From Burhinus oedicnemus (lineage: Eukaryota > Chordata > Aves > Charadriiformes > Burhinidae), in NCBI GenBank assembly GCA_008921705.1, contig VFFE01007789.1, positions 3,245,777-3,309,776 on the forward strand: a DNA stretch of 64,000 nucleotides, written 5' to 3'. How positions within the stretch are numbered: position 1 is the first letter of the stretch; every line of letters starts with the position of its first letter. Below the pieces are notes generated by a model. The model was not told the DNA's origin. It ran no database searches and was given only the letters and a program-made list of their open reading frames with translations. Shown here piece after piece: positions 39,063 to 51,988 of this stretch. Both the position numbers and the translations under genes were made by a program.

Positions 39063-41935
39063 CTCACAACAGCAGTACAACTTTCTGCATAGCTTGTTGT
39101 TATCATGGGTATTGACCGTTCAAACACCAAAAAAAAATGCAATTTTCATATTCTCAGAATGTTAAATATAAAGAAATTCCTCCTGCTTATGGCAAATCTT
39201 TGAGACAAATTCTCTCTCCTCCCACAGAGATTTTAACTATTATACTTCTTGTAAATTTTAAAATAGACAAATTTCCATCTTATTAAAAAAGCATCAGAAA
39301 TCCCTCAGTCATTTATAGATTTGTTAGCTTGCTTGCTTACTTAAACTGAATGCTTGTGTCAGCGGATGCATGAGGAATGTATTGAGGATATTTAGTTCTG
39401 AAAACAAAGGTAGCCTGTGAACTTCTCATTCAGTGGAAAATAGATCTATTTTCTGTTCTAGACCTCATCTCGTTTCCCCTAGGATCCTCACTTCAGTCCC
39501 TAGTGAGAACTCCACGTCCTCTCGGGAGCTTCCCTGGTGCAGTCAACACCGCCGGTGTCACCAGCTGCAGCTACCAGTAAGGAGCATAAAAGCCACAGGA
39601 AAAGACAGCTTTTCCAATGACTAAGACTTGACCAACAGACATCATAGGACAAAGATAATGAACTAGAATCCAAATTCAATTAAGGATCCACAAAGAACAC
39701 GTTTTGGTTAGTCATGTACATCATGGGGTCAGAAGGTCTGAGGAAAATCCAGGGAAACAACATATGCTGTCATTTTAGAGGTGTTTCTTCTGGGATCCAA
39801 ATGGGTGATCAACGTCACAGGCGCAAACTGATCCAAGTATACCTAAAGTAACTACAACTTCCATTTAAGAATCAGTAACAACTAACTTACGTTTGTAGCT
39901 TTGCTGTGCAGCAGTTTTAACGTCCAAAGCTGATTGTTTCCTCTTAATTTTGACATTTTTCTCATATTTTAAGAAATGCGGGGAGGGGCACTGGCATTAA
40001 TTCTTTTTTGCAAGATATCTCTAGAAGCAAACATCCAGTGCCTACATGCAGAGTAACGTCACTTTTTATACATTTAACCCACAAGTCAAGGATCTTTACG
40101 CAGACCCCACACGTTATAAGCAATTAAAAATGGCCCAGTTTTTGAAATATAAAGCTGTTTAATGCTATGGCAAACACTTCCTTAAAACAGACACATAAAA
40201 ATTTAGTAAAGATATACAGAAGAGGTAGAAACAGACAACTGTTTAAAATATAAATCAGAAGCTGTACTGCAATAGTATTCCTTTTCTCATTCCCATTCAC
40301 CACAAAATTTACAAGAAAAATCTCTTGCTTGACAGGCTCTTAGTTATTAAAGATAGTATTAACAGCTACTTTGCCAAAGAAGAAAATACATTAAGAGGTT
40401 TGCATCTCTTGTTGCTACTGTTAAAAATTTAATCCTGTTCTGGAAAAGCAGTATTGAAAGAGAGTCAGAAGAAACAGCACAACAAGAGACACCACTTTTG
40501 AAGAAGCAGAGAGAGAACAGATGTCCTGATCACCACTCCTGGGCTCTTTATCTGTCTGTTTCCACCTTTTCAGTGGTGAGAGTTTCTCAGCAGTGCTGGA
40601 AGGAAAAGTGAACAACTGAATTGCAAATTTAATGTTTCAGGTGCTTGCCTTGATTTTCTTAACTCAGTGCAATTGTTGTTGCCATCTATTTCTTCTCTTG
40701 GTAAGCTCCCTCTTTCTACTTGGCTTTGTCAATAAGGTCATATTATCTTTCAGAAATAGGAGGATGGGAGGTTGATTTCTAGGAAGTTGTTTAATGGACT
40801 AATAAAACAAGTTATACTAATACTTCAATCCTAAACACCTTTTCTCAAAAGAATAACAGAACTTCCTATTTCCTCATGAGCTTGTCCATTAACTGGATCT
40901 ACCTTATTATATTACTGTCAATGTAATAATTTCCAAATGCTGTTTCCAAGTCACACTCTAAACATTGTACTTGAATTAAGTTCATCAGAAACAGCTCGGT
41001 TCTGAAGCAAGTGGGGTCTTGTCCCATACAGGAGGCAGTAAGGAAGTGAGAGAGAAGAACATACCCTTGGGATGATGGACTCTGTTTATACACTTGTTCA
41101 CTTTTTCTTACAATGCAATTGAAATACGCAGTGTGTAGACATTCCATTTTTGCTTGGTTTGCACCAATCTTCTAAGTAACCTGTAGGCCTCTCGGCACAG
41201 GCTATTATAGTTCCTGCTAGTTTACATGGTTTGAAAGTGACTGGAAAAAATTATAAAAGAAATAGCAGACTATTAAATACAAAACTAAAATATATTTAGG
41301 TCAAAGAGTCCATGAACTGCAAATTGTTAATGGCTGGCAGAGCCTTCTGAGGAAATTGCACTAAATGCTTCCCTGGTTAGTCTGTTTTTTTACCTGGCAT
41401 CACCTAGTAGCCATTTAAAATACAAGGCTGGATGGACAAAGATCTCATCTGGTCAAGCTGCTCATTTGTTCTAGTGGAAAAAATATGCTAAAGTATTCTC
41501 CAAGGGCTTTTTCTTTTTTTTAAAAAAGAGAATACAGTGCATTCTACAGAGGAATACCACAGTCATATCTTTCAAAAACTAGTTATAACGGTGTCCTGGT
41601 TTGAGGTAAAACAGGACCAATTTTGTTCAGTAACTTTTCTTTTTAGCTAGGCCTCTTCTAACTGCTGAAATTAACAGCATGTTTTGCAGAAAACTGTTCG
41701 CTCTCAGAGTGATAAGACCCATGTTTATAGCTGAGGCCAAGGAACGGTATGCAGAGAGGCTCTTGCTTATACTTATTGCCATAACAACCAAGGCCAGCCA
41801 AATTTGTTACTTGCCCCGTTGGAGGGTCGGAAGCGGAAAAGCGTAGAGGGGTCACACCTGCGGGGAGGAGTGGACAGGACAGGTGACCCAAAACTGACCA
41901 ACAAGGGTATTCCATCCCATCTGCCTCATGCTCAG

Positions 41936-41942
41936 TATAAAA
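41936..41942 (+). promoter_or_regulatory. LTR TATA box, copy 2
   Basis: TATAAAA sits in the same conserved block as in copy 1, at the U3/R side of the LTR. Because this copy is less decayed, it is the better candidate of the two for residual promoter activity. Activity is inference. Confidence 0.72.
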
Positions 41943-42186
41943 GCTGAGGGATCAAAGGGTCAGCTCTTTTTCTTCAATGGCCGGCGTCCTGGGAGGACTC
42001 TGTCTCTGCGTCTGCCTTTGATCCCGATCCTGAATCCAGATCCGGAATCCAGTTCCCGTCCGTCACCGAGTCCAGTCTGGGACTTCCCCAGAACCTGCTG
42101 GTGACGTGATTTTCATCCTGGGAGCTTGATACGGTTTTGTATATATTTCATTATTTTTCTTTTTATTATTTTATTATCAATATTTC

Positions 42187-42192
42187 ATTAAA
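42187..42192 (+). promoter_or_regulatory. possible LTR polyadenylation signal
   Basis: ATTAAA lies about 250 bases after the TATA box in LTR copy 2, followed by T-rich and CT-rich sequence as expected for an R/U5 boundary. The equivalent position in copy 1 reads TTTAAA, so the signal is altered there. Confidence 0.4.
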
Positions 42193-42325
42193 GTAGTTTA
42201 GATCCTTCTAAACTCTTAAGTCTCTTTTTCTCTCTCTCTCTTGCCTCCCGAGCGGAGCAGGAGAGAGAGAGAGCATCTGTCGTTCCACCGGATTGGGCCA
42301 ATCTGGCCCAAACCACGACAAACGG

Positions 42326-45300
42326 GTAATGGGAAAATATAAGGACATCAACAGTTTCTTAAACACCTGGATCTTTTCCCTAACCAGACATCAGACTTCC
42401 AAGCCTTCTACCTCAAAGCACTTCTCCCCTACCCTACTCAATTTTTATTTCATGTCCTCATTGGAGGAAAAATTGCCCGTTTTCTCTCCATTTTTCTGTT
42501 CTCAATTACTATTTCCTCCCCTCCAGTTTGAAAAGTACACAGACAAGGGGGTGGTGGTTACAACTGCAAGCGCATTCACTTTTAAATGCATTTTGAGAAG
42601 TTAAAATTGTGCTGATTATTCCAAATGCAAAGACTGCTGCTGAAGTTATAGAAGTTAATTGACTTGAAACTACATGGCAGCAAGATTTACCTTGACTTTC
42701 TAAAAAACTTAAGTCCACACTACATACAAGTAATCATGCACTAGCTTGTGCTATCCACAGACTGATTAACTGCAAAGATCATTACAAATGCAGGTCTTTT
42801 TTCCAAGTGCTACTAGCTAATAATAGCTCTTTCAACATCTGTAATTTTCCTCTTAGAAACTATTTAAAAAGAAAATAATGCAGATGGCCTGAGCTGGCAA
42901 GTTCAGGGTTCAGTAGATGACTTAAGTGATCCCTTCTTATTGTTTCAAACGGAATATTTCTGTGGTTTTCCACCATAAAATACAAACTATGTATTCAAGA
43001 TGCTCCCACAACTCAGGTCTTTGTTATTAATTGTGATCTACTTAAATAGCTGTTCCAGCGATTGTTTGTACAGTACCCAGTAAAATGGATATCTGGCTTG
43101 TAGACAATGACATCATTAGCAACAGAATGGATCTTAGTGACAGTTTACACTTTCATGCATCACCAGAGCTGATGCAAGGACTAGTGGAATTCCTTTCCTT
43201 TTCAGAAAAGAAGCCGGCATCACGATTTCCTCTCAAATATGTCCCAGCCCTGCTGAGGCAATGAGTTTCAGTTCTCTATGTTACAAGACCTTTTCAGGCA
43301 AAGTTCCTTTCTCACATAGATTTCACTATGACCTCGCTTAAGTTTCATTTTATTCCTTGCTTCCATAGAAATACCCTTTCACTAAGTTATTGTTACTTAG
43401 AAATCCAAGCCTAATTTTAAATATCCTCCAACTACTTGTGCTTTTGTTTTGTTTTTTTAAATCTAAAAGAAAAAAATCACAATGAAATTTATCAAACTTC
43501 GAATAGCTTGCTGTTATTTTTCTTAGGATACATTTTATAAATAAAATTTATTCTACTTTATCTACAAGGCTTGGCAGTTCAAAGAGCAAGAATACGACCA
43601 CTCCAGATGTCAAAGACCTAGTGGGCATACACAGCTGATCTGCTGGGTGTGTACAGCAAACCTAACACATCTGATGGGTAACTCATGGTGCAGCACTGTG
43701 CTGCACTACACATACAGCGATTGTTTTTGCATACCTGCTGCATTTCCTTCTTAGAAGCTTTACAGTGGAAAAAAAATTGGAAATGGTGCATTTGTTTCAT
43801 TAAGTGTTAATTTACTAATGTATACTTCTTGAAGGGTTTTTAGTCCATTCATTGCACTGTAAAGATTTTTTTTTCCCCTTCTGTTTCATTCAAGCTGCTG
43901 TTTCTCGTGAAGTAAGTTCTGTTGAAGTGACTGAATAGCAAAATTTTTAGAAGTAACTTCATTGTTTCAGCCGAATCTACTGCATGGTTAAACATCACTG
44001 CTTATTTGCACAATCTTTATAATGAAGGTGTCCTCAGTATGCTGGCTGACTTTGCTATGTTAGGCCCAATACACACATTAATCATGTAGCTACTCTAGTT
44101 CTCATCTGACCTTGATTTAGTAAAACCACAACATTGCAAAGAAATTAGGTCCTCTGGAGGTATTTTATCAGACTTAAAAATCATTATTGCCACCTACTTT
44201 TTCACTTTGCAAAAGGATTGAAAGGTTATTGGATATTTGCTCATATTCTGCCTCTCACAGTCACCTCTCTCTCCTCTCCGGTTATTAGTTTCAGCCTAAC
44301 ATTTCTTGTGGGTTTTTTTCCCTTCTTGCTGAGGATTTCAAAATAGTCTTGGCAAAAACATTTATTTTTATTAAAGTTTTCATTAAAAAGACTCACTTAG
44401 AGGCAAGCATACTGTAATAAAACTATGAAGGCACAAGCCCACACAGCCAGGTCATAAGCTACTCCCATGACAAGATTCCATTGGCATGTTTAATATTAAT
44501 ACACAAACTCTCTCAATCTTGAAATTTCTTACAGTAAGAATGTAGGGAAAGGGAATTTGCTCTTTAATTATAATACAAACAAACAGTCAACTATACCCTA
44601 ATCTTTCTTCCGTGACTATTTATAGCCTAACAAGCATCAGTTCAAAGGGAAGGGAGAGATGGGACAGGTTCACATGGGACACAAGCTCTCGTGGACTGCA
44701 GAATGAGTTCTTAAAAGCCCTATATATAAAAGCCACAAAGAGAATAACTGGTACTAGAAGGATTAGACATGGAGTAGAGTAAGTGTTACTTAACCCTCAG
44801 TGTTCCAATTTAACCAAAATTTCCTCTCACGTTGCAGCCGAGAGGCAAGAGAGACTACACCAGAGCTGATGTGCTGCAGGAGCAGCTCCACTGCCCTTCT
44901 CCCACCAGAGAAGTCCCTGTGCTCAGACTCTTTGCTAAAGATTTATGTAACAGAGGGGAATGGAGCTATTACAATGCTTTAAAAATTGTTTCAAACTAAG
45001 ATTTTTTTTTTTTTTTTTTTTTGACCTTTTGGTGATGAATGTGAACTGAGAGATGCTAAGGTTTGCCCTCCCATGATGATAATCCTCTTGGAAACCTGAC
45101 CAGTATTCCTCCTTGCCTTAGGCAGGTGACAGTCGCGGTGATGACACACAGTGTCACACTATCAAAGCTGGAAAACTAACTTGGCACTGGAGGGCAATCT
45201 TTAGGCTTGAATCAGGACAGTGTAAGCCCCTGTATATTTCAAATGCTTTATTCCACAGATGTTTATCCTCTATTAAGTACAATGCGGGTACCTCTCCCTT

Positions 45301-45499
45301 ACAACAGTGCTCCAGTTTACATGGATGATCTGCCATCTACAACACATAAAAGCTACAGGAGAGATGTTAACTATTGAAAATAAGCACCTAACTATTAAGA
45401 AACACACCAGAGTAAAAGGAAGGGTACATAAGAGCTTGATATGCTTACACTTGATTATTATGAAGCTATTGATTTTTAACATGGCAATAATTTCATATT
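42326..45499. other. single-copy non-coding DNA
   Basis: No gene or transposon recognised. A T21 run sits at 45002-45022. Open frames here (up to 103 codons at 42293-42604, which starts inside the LTR) lack any recognisable domain. Confidence 0.6.
45002..45022. repeat. T21 homopolymer
   Basis: Uninterrupted T run. No retroposed body or poly(A) signal is apparent on the right-hand side. Confidence 0.95.
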
Positions 45500-46230
45500 C
45501 ACAGAATCACAGGGCTTGGAAGGGACCTCTAGAGATCATCTAGTCCAACCCCCCTGCCAGACCAGGTTCACCTAGGGCAGGTTGCACAGGATGGTGTCCA
45601 GGCAGTATTTGAATATCTCCAGAGAAGGAGACTCCACCACCTCTCTGGGCAGCCTGTTCCAGTGCTCTGCCACCGTCAAAGCAAAGAAGTTTTTCCTTAT
45701 GTTCAGATGGAACTTCCTGTGTTCCAGTTTGTGCCCGTTGCCCCTTGTCCTGTTGCTGCGCACCATGGAAAAAGAGTCTGACCCCATCTTCTTGACACCT
45801 GCCCTTAAGATATTTATAAGTACTGATGAGTTCCCCTCTCAGTCTTCTCTTCTCCAGGCTAAACAGACCCAGGTCTCTCAGCCTTTCCTCATAAGAGATG
45901 CTCCACTCCCTTGGTCATCTCTGTAGCCCTCTGCTGGACTCTCTCCAGTAGTTCCTTGTCTTTCTTGAACTGGGGAGCCCAGAACTGGACACAGTACTCC
46001 AGGTGCGGCCTCACCGGGGCAGAGTAGAGTGAGAAGATGACCTCCCTTGACCTGCTGGCCACGCTCTTTTTAGTGTGCCCCAGGATACTGTTGCCCTTCT
46101 TGGCCACAAGGGCACATTGCTGGCTCATGGTCATCCTGTTGTCCACCAGGACTACCAGGTCCTTCTCTGCAGAGCTGCTTTTCAGCACGTCAACCCATCC
46201 AGGTGCATGGGGTTATTCTTCCCTATATTA
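45500..46230 (-). mobile_element. CR1 LINE fragment, 3' end with RT C-terminus
   Basis: A minus-strand CR1 of about 730 bp, truncated at its 5' side as is typical. The 3' untranslated end lies at the low coordinates (CACAGAATCACAGGGCTTGG, then the AAGGGACCTCTAGAGATCAT block). Going up the element, a frame at 45572-45787 gives the CR1 ORF2 C-terminus ([17 protein letters not shown], then [17 protein letters not shown]). A second frame at 45889-46188 gives the preceding part (EKDLVVLVDNRMTMSQQCAL, then [20 protein letters not shown]). The two are in different frames with a break near 45790-45890, so the copy is dead. The catalytic core of the reverse transcriptase is absent. A purine-rich tract at 46311-46375 lies beyond the 5' edge. 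Confidence 0.95.
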
Positions 46231-46310
46231 TGCCTGGTGTCTGGCCTCAAACTAGAAGCAGCCAGTTCAATAGCATATTTCTTTCCCTCCATCTATGTGA
46301 CCTTTTGCCA

Positions 46311-46375
46311 GAAAAAAGGAAAGAAAGGGAAGAAAAAAAAAAAAAGAAAGAAAGGGAAGAAGAAAAAAGAAAGAA
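46311..46375 (+). repeat. A/G-rich (purine) tract
   Basis: About 65 bases of almost pure A and G, mostly GAAA/GGAA units with an A13 run. Lysine/glutamate-rich open frames across it are composition artefacts. Confidence 0.9.
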
Positions 46376-47341
46376 TTCACGCTTATATGGCAGCTTGCAG
46401 GTCCAGGTAAACTTGCTTCAGGTCCCCGTGAATATTGGGCTTGATGGTGGTCTTATTTATCCCAGCATAAACTCAAATGAGGCATGCTCAGAAGCCCGGG
46501 AGAAGCTGCTCTGAAGTTACTGTTAAAAGACATAGTAAAATAGAAAAAGCAACATGGAGAGCCACATTGAATACGAAGGTTGGGTCAGAAAGCCCAGATA
46601 TTTTATGAAGTATACGTCAGTTGAGACCTTGAGATGACAAGCCACGTTTAGACTTTTCCTTCTGTCTCAGCACTACAATGACCACACAAATGGGCTCTGC
46701 CTTTCACTGCTCTGAAGGTCTGACCGAGGCAGGCTTCTGTCTGAGCTGCAGCCTCATGTTAATGAGCTCAGTCTACAACAAACTTGCTATACATCCAATT
46801 CAAAAATCTATTTTCTGAGCGAAAAATGTTTGTTTCAAAGTTTCCAGTACTTACACATTTTCAAATGCACCTGCCTAGGCCACTTCATTTGCAGTGGAAA
46901 AAGAAACACCACTAAATACGCTCTCCACTTCAGCCTGCTTCTTTCAGCCACCTCAAAACAAACATGCCCACAAAACAGAAAGCAAAGGGGCTTTTTAGCA
47001 TGTCATCCTGATCATGAAACTGGACCTACAAGAACCAGGAGGAGGAAAAGCAACATTGTAAAATGCTGTCGCTATTATTTAGATTTCTATTTAGCACTAT
47101 GTACACATCAAAGAACAAAATCGTTTTTATTGTATCTACAAGCAAACACATTCCCATTTCATTTTTACTGCATCTATGGTTCTTTTAAATTCTAATACAT
47201 ATTTACATGGGTAATTAAGCATAGTGGCTTAAAAGAATTTTTTAAATGGTAATTATCAACTGGAATTATTCCCAGAAGTAATTTCTAAAATCTGGGGCAC
47301 TGCATTTGACTACATTTCAGTAGTACTATATAGTTTCTTAC

Positions 47342-47360
47342 TTTTTTTTTTTTTTTTTTT
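47342..47360. repeat. T19 homopolymer
   Basis: Uninterrupted T run with no recognisable attached retroposon. Confidence 0.95.
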
Positions 47361-48067
47361 AGCTTGAGGTAGCTCACAAAACTATTTGATCCAGATGAAA
47401 TTGCTATGCTAAACATGAACCGTGCCTTTTCACAACTAGTACTGCTCCTCCAGCAGTTTCAGAGAAAATCTGGCAATATAGCTAATGCTGCAAGTATCTA
47501 AGTAGAAGAAACTCTGCAGTCTGGAAAGAAAATGCCAACAAGCACAACACTTGCACCAAGTTTACATACAAGAACTGTACAGCCTAAAATATTCTAAAAT
47601 ACCAGGAACTGAAATTCCCTTTACTTGCATGCACATGAAAAGCCTCTTCCTTCTCTGAAATTGAACATAAGATATTGTAGCTGTACTTTCAATCTTGACT
47701 CACCTATGTGTCTTAAAATGGTCAGTCCCTTCCTCAATAGCATTTTTTAATGACCAAGTTTTACTTGAAAGTCATCCTAATTTTGTCCCGACATTCCAAC
47801 GTTAATAATAAACCCAATTCGATTATTAATCTGAAAAACTTTAGAAGTTCTCCTGCAATGTGGGACAAAGGCACTACAGTTTAGGAAATCAGCAGTGCTC
47901 ACAAAGCAGGAGCCAAATTAACAATATCAGATTAATTGAACAGAAATAAGCATACAGGTGGTTTCCTTTGTTGAAGGCTTTTGAAAAGCTACTGCTGGTA
48001 GTGGAAAGAGCTCAATGCCTCAATATGATTCAGCAATAAATCCCAAAAGGACTAATTAAAAAAGCAA

Positions 48068-48084
48068 TTTGTTTGTTTGTTTGT
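48068..48084. repeat. TTTG microsatellite
   Basis: Four units of TTTG plus a terminal T. Confidence 0.9.
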
Positions 48085-50575
48085 AGGTGGTAGTCTTGTA
48101 ATCCAATCCTGTAAATTTGTGATGCAAGTTACTTTCTACCCCAGGATGAAGAGCAACCTCAGAGAAGCCTGATGATTTTCCAGGTCCCAGAGCCAAGCTA
48201 AGGCCACAGAAGAGCTCCAAACCTTTGTCTCTGTACATCTCTATCTCTGTTTTTTCTTCTATGGTCACTTGCCTCTTAACATCTCCTTGGCAAACACAAA
48301 GCGAAACTACTTATCACCCCAAAATCCTCCTATCAAGCCAATATAATACCTTGTCTGGAGTTTTAGGCATATCTATTAAAATTTAGTTTGCCCTTTTAGG
48401 TGACATGCTATGATCTTGCAATGAGGTTAAGCCAAGTCTCATTATCCCACAGTTGAAATTAGTTGAAATCACTGTGACAAATAGTCTTCCACTGAACTAT
48501 AGCAAAATTGAAAGAGTCCTTCCTGTCCTTCCTTCATTACACTGGCACATGTGTGCCAAGTGATGAACTAGGCTGGGGATCCCATCAGTTAATTAGCTAA
48601 TACAAAAAAAACCCACTAATGCTGTTCATTGCCAAAGAGCAAAAATTTTCATGACTGGGAAAAGAAGGATGGATATCTGGACACAAAACAAGCGGATGGA
48701 GACCATGGGGGACAGGAGCATTTCTTCTGGCAGCAGAAGCAACTCACTCCGACTCACAGGTCTGGGGCAATGACAACCTGGACTCAGACCAACACAGTGA
48801 CTCCTTGAAAGCCACTGTATTAATCCACCGTAATCCAGATGTGTTTGATATTAGAACACCCCAGAAAAAATGCTGAACTACTTTTGATGCAAAAAATGGC
48901 AGGAAGCGATGACCAGAATGGAAAACACCATATGAAAAAGTCGAATGCAGCCAAAATGAGGATTTTCAGAGTGGAAGGGTACACTTCACAAAAATTACAG
49001 GTATCACAGCACTTGCCTTTCATTATAGGGTGACAATTCCCATTTTAATAGATTCTCCTGAGAAATAACCATTTTATGCCTCCATAGTTTGGAGCAGGTC
49101 TTTGATACTTCACTTTGAATCATCTGAAAGGACACCTTTTCTTCCTGCTGTGAATTTCCTCTCACATTCAAAGTGTTGGGTTTTTTAAAAAAAAAAAAAA
49201 ATAAAATCTTTTTCCTTCCTCCCTATGAACATGCATTATGAAACAGTCCTTAACTGCACAGCCACATTAATTTTTTTCCACTGAATTCCCACCTCATTTA
49301 GTATGGTTTAGATTCAAAAGAAGAGATGCAGCTACTGCTTAAGCCATTGTAATTTTGTAATTTCCTAAATTTTGGCGCTTGACTCAGCAACTTAAGTAAC
49401 ATTCTTATATATGTTTTTGTGTATAAGACCACTACGCATTTACTTCAAACAACAGTATTACTTCTTGATAAATATGTATTTGTTGTAATTTATCAATAAT
49501 TATAAGTGATTGCCATATCTCTGGTCTATATAGTTCATAATATAATGACATAAATATATAAAACAATCTCCTAGTAATTGCTAACCTCATAATAATTACA
49601 AGTGCCTAAAGATCACATTACCTAGAAATGATTCACCTTTTATCACCAGATCTTTTCACATCTGAAGGCAGGCCAGAGATATCTAAATATAGGGCTTTCT
49701 CTCAATACTTTGTTCCTTCAAACTGGTATGAACCTATGAATAGCATCTCTAAGAGAATTAGTGGCTGTGGCCCCAGGTAAACTAGGAAAAGTGCCAAAAC
49801 CAATAGGAAACTTCTATGAAGCTTCCAAAATGGGTTCAGTTTACACTATTTCTATTTGAAATATAAACCTGTGTGCTATGCATGAAATTCTCCAAGAACA
49901 AGCCCATCCTTTTGCAGACCTTTCCCAAGATAGCCTACTACCACAGTGCAAAAAAAGTGCTAAATATTTAGTTTAAGAATGCACATTTAGAGATGTCTCT
50001 ATACACAGTCTCCTTTTTCCCCATGCCTCTCCAGTTGTTCATCCAATTTTTAGATTATAAACTTTCCAAGAAAATACTAGAATACAGCATTTGGCATCTA
50101 CATATCCCAACTTTAACTGGCCACTAGACAGAACCACCATAATAAACCAGCCTTTAGCCTCACCAGCAGCCTTGGAGTCTTACTCTGCAGCCACAGCGAT
50201 GAAGAATTTCATCTACAGAGTTCCCACACGACAGAGTTTATACCTAAGGATCTGCTTTTGTTAGTACAGATTTCTGTATAAAGCACATTCTTATCTGAAC
50301 ACTGGTGCCTCTGCTATTTGAAAGTAATTGACAGCCTGATGGTTAGCTATTTCTACAGTTAAATTATATTTACCCAAAAATGAAGTGTGATCCACTTTGA
50401 ATAGGGCTTATACTTTTTCTGAGTGCCATCATGATTCATACCTTTTTCCTCATGACATTTTGAGTATACTATGGCATACTATGTATTAGAAGGATTTTTT
50501 TTATGTCTAGCAAATTAACTGATTGTTAATTACTTTTGCTCTTTCATCAAGCTGTTTTGTTGGTTGCTTTTCCAG

Positions 50576-50664
50576 ATGAATCATTTAAGTCAATTCAACA
50601 ACTGCATGATCAGATGAAGCAGATTTTAAGCAGCATTAAACACCACTTTAAAATATCCCCCTAG
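50576..50664 (+). other. weak candidate 3'-terminal exon
   Basis: A good acceptor (a long T-rich run ending GTTGCTTTTCCAG) is followed by an open frame of 28 codons that starts ESFKSIQQLHDQMKQ and ends HHFKISP before TAG (50662-50664). The spacing of I, L and M residues would suit an amphipathic helix. The phase requires one base from an upstream exon, and none of the other plus-strand candidates supplies it. An open run of this length is common by chance, and I see no clear polyadenylation signal close behind. Confidence 0.13.
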
Positions 50665-51988
50665 TTCTATGCCTTACAAGCTACCATCAGTGTGAATACA
50701 TCACTCCAGTGAATTTGAGCGTTCTACACTGAGATCAGAGCTTGGTCTGAGGCATATATTTTAATGCATTTTTCATAAGAGGATCAATTCTTTTCCAGAT
50801 TTTCTTGCTGTCAAAAATCTACTATAACCAAGTTTCTCAATAGTAAATGGTTATAAGAAAGAACAGAATAAGATCTGATTAGATGTTCCTTAAATATTCC
50901 AGGTCTGCAAGATAAATGCTTTGATACTTCAGCCTCAAAATTCAGTAGATAGAAACATCTCTTTCATCATTTTTCCCATTGATTTTTAGAGGTAATTATC
51001 TTACATTATTTTTACCTTATCAGGCAAGTAAATGCACCAAAAGGTTATATGTATCCTTGAGGTCAAAGTCTTAAAGGACACCTGAAAAATCTCAACAGGA
51101 AATTTCTGTAGATGTATGCATTTGTATTTTGCTGTGGGCAAGGGAGCAGCGCAGTTTCTAACAAATCAGTGCAAGCCAAACCAAAATTAGCAAGTTGACT
51201 GATATGACAAAACAGAGTTGAAGACTCGCCTTCAGGAGGAGAAAGCTAACAAAGCTAATAATACAATTTATTCTGCTACTACCAATCTGTTGTGGCATAA
51301 TGTAGATGGTTCATTTAAAAAAAAAAAAAAACAAACAAAAAACACATGACACCCACACCAAAATATTATGAAAACTTGAAAAATAATTTCAAGCATCTTT
51401 TTTTGTAGCCCACTCCCCTTACTCCAATTAGGATCACATTGACTTACACACAAGCTCCTGAGATTTCCTACTGCTCCTTGCTGAGCTCTAGTGACCACTG
51501 GTCAGGCAGATAGGTAAGAGGTCATTATGCAAGGCAAGAGGAAATATCAAATAGAAAGCTACGCGCTGAATGGTGTTGTCTGTGCTCTACTACTACAAGA
51601 GCAGAAAAATCTTACAGCTCAATACTAACCTGGCATTTCCAGACTTCCCATCCAGCTCTTCCTGCAGAAATACAGCAACACAACTGTGTCTCCAGAGCAG
51701 GTACCATTGCTGAGACAGGAGTACAATGTCACCACTGTCAGAAGTACTAGTGGAGCACCTTGCTAGCAATTTAACAGAGGAACTGTGTGGGACAGGACCC
51801 ATTTACATCCGTGGCTCACTTTTGTTACAGCAGCTTAAACATTTGTACTTTGACACCACTAATTTCAAGCAACTTCACTGCTCTACCTGGGAAAGAACTG
51901 CTGTCTGGAGAAGACAAGCACTCTATGTGATTCTACCATCTCACTTCAACATCTAGCAGTTTTTTTGGACAGGACCAGATATGTAGTG

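Larger units (their letters stand above)
26406..41586. other. single-copy non-coding DNA between the two LTRs
   Basis: About 15 kb without a recognised transposon, the cleanest stretch of the window. It contains enhancer-like blocks (about 27030-27330, 28860-29110 and 31940-33260) described as findings, a 15-bp direct duplication at 33999-34031, an A run at 35901-35913, an A+T-rich palindromic patch around 38730-38790, and two minus-strand exon-like segments (37386-37444, 38997-39062). No RNA gene or named protein gene was seen. Confidence 0.6.
41592..42320 (+). mobile_element. solo LTR, avian ERVL-type, copy 2
   Basis: A complete 729-bp LTR of the same family and orientation as the copy at 25656-26400. 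It starts TGTCCTGGTTTG, ends CCACGACA, and is flanked by an exact 5-bp duplication AACGG (41587-41591 and 42321-42325). Because its duplication differs from that of copy 1, the two are separate solo LTRs and not the ends of one 16-kb provirus. TATAAAA lies at 41936-41942. ATTAAA at 42187-42192 could serve as the polyadenylation signal, and CT and GA simple sequence follows near the 3' end. It keeps many CpG sites (for example in GTGACGTGAT and TCCGGAATCC) that are TpG or CpA in copy 1, so it is probably the younger insertion. Confidence 0.92.

Noticed and set aside
25656..42320. One 16-kb provirus bounded by two LTRs
   Set aside because: The copies have different target duplications and there is no gag, pol or env similarity between them.
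46311..46375. Lysine/glutamate-rich peptide across the purine tract
   Set aside because: A translation of simple sequence that straddles the edge of a CR1 fragment; not a gene.
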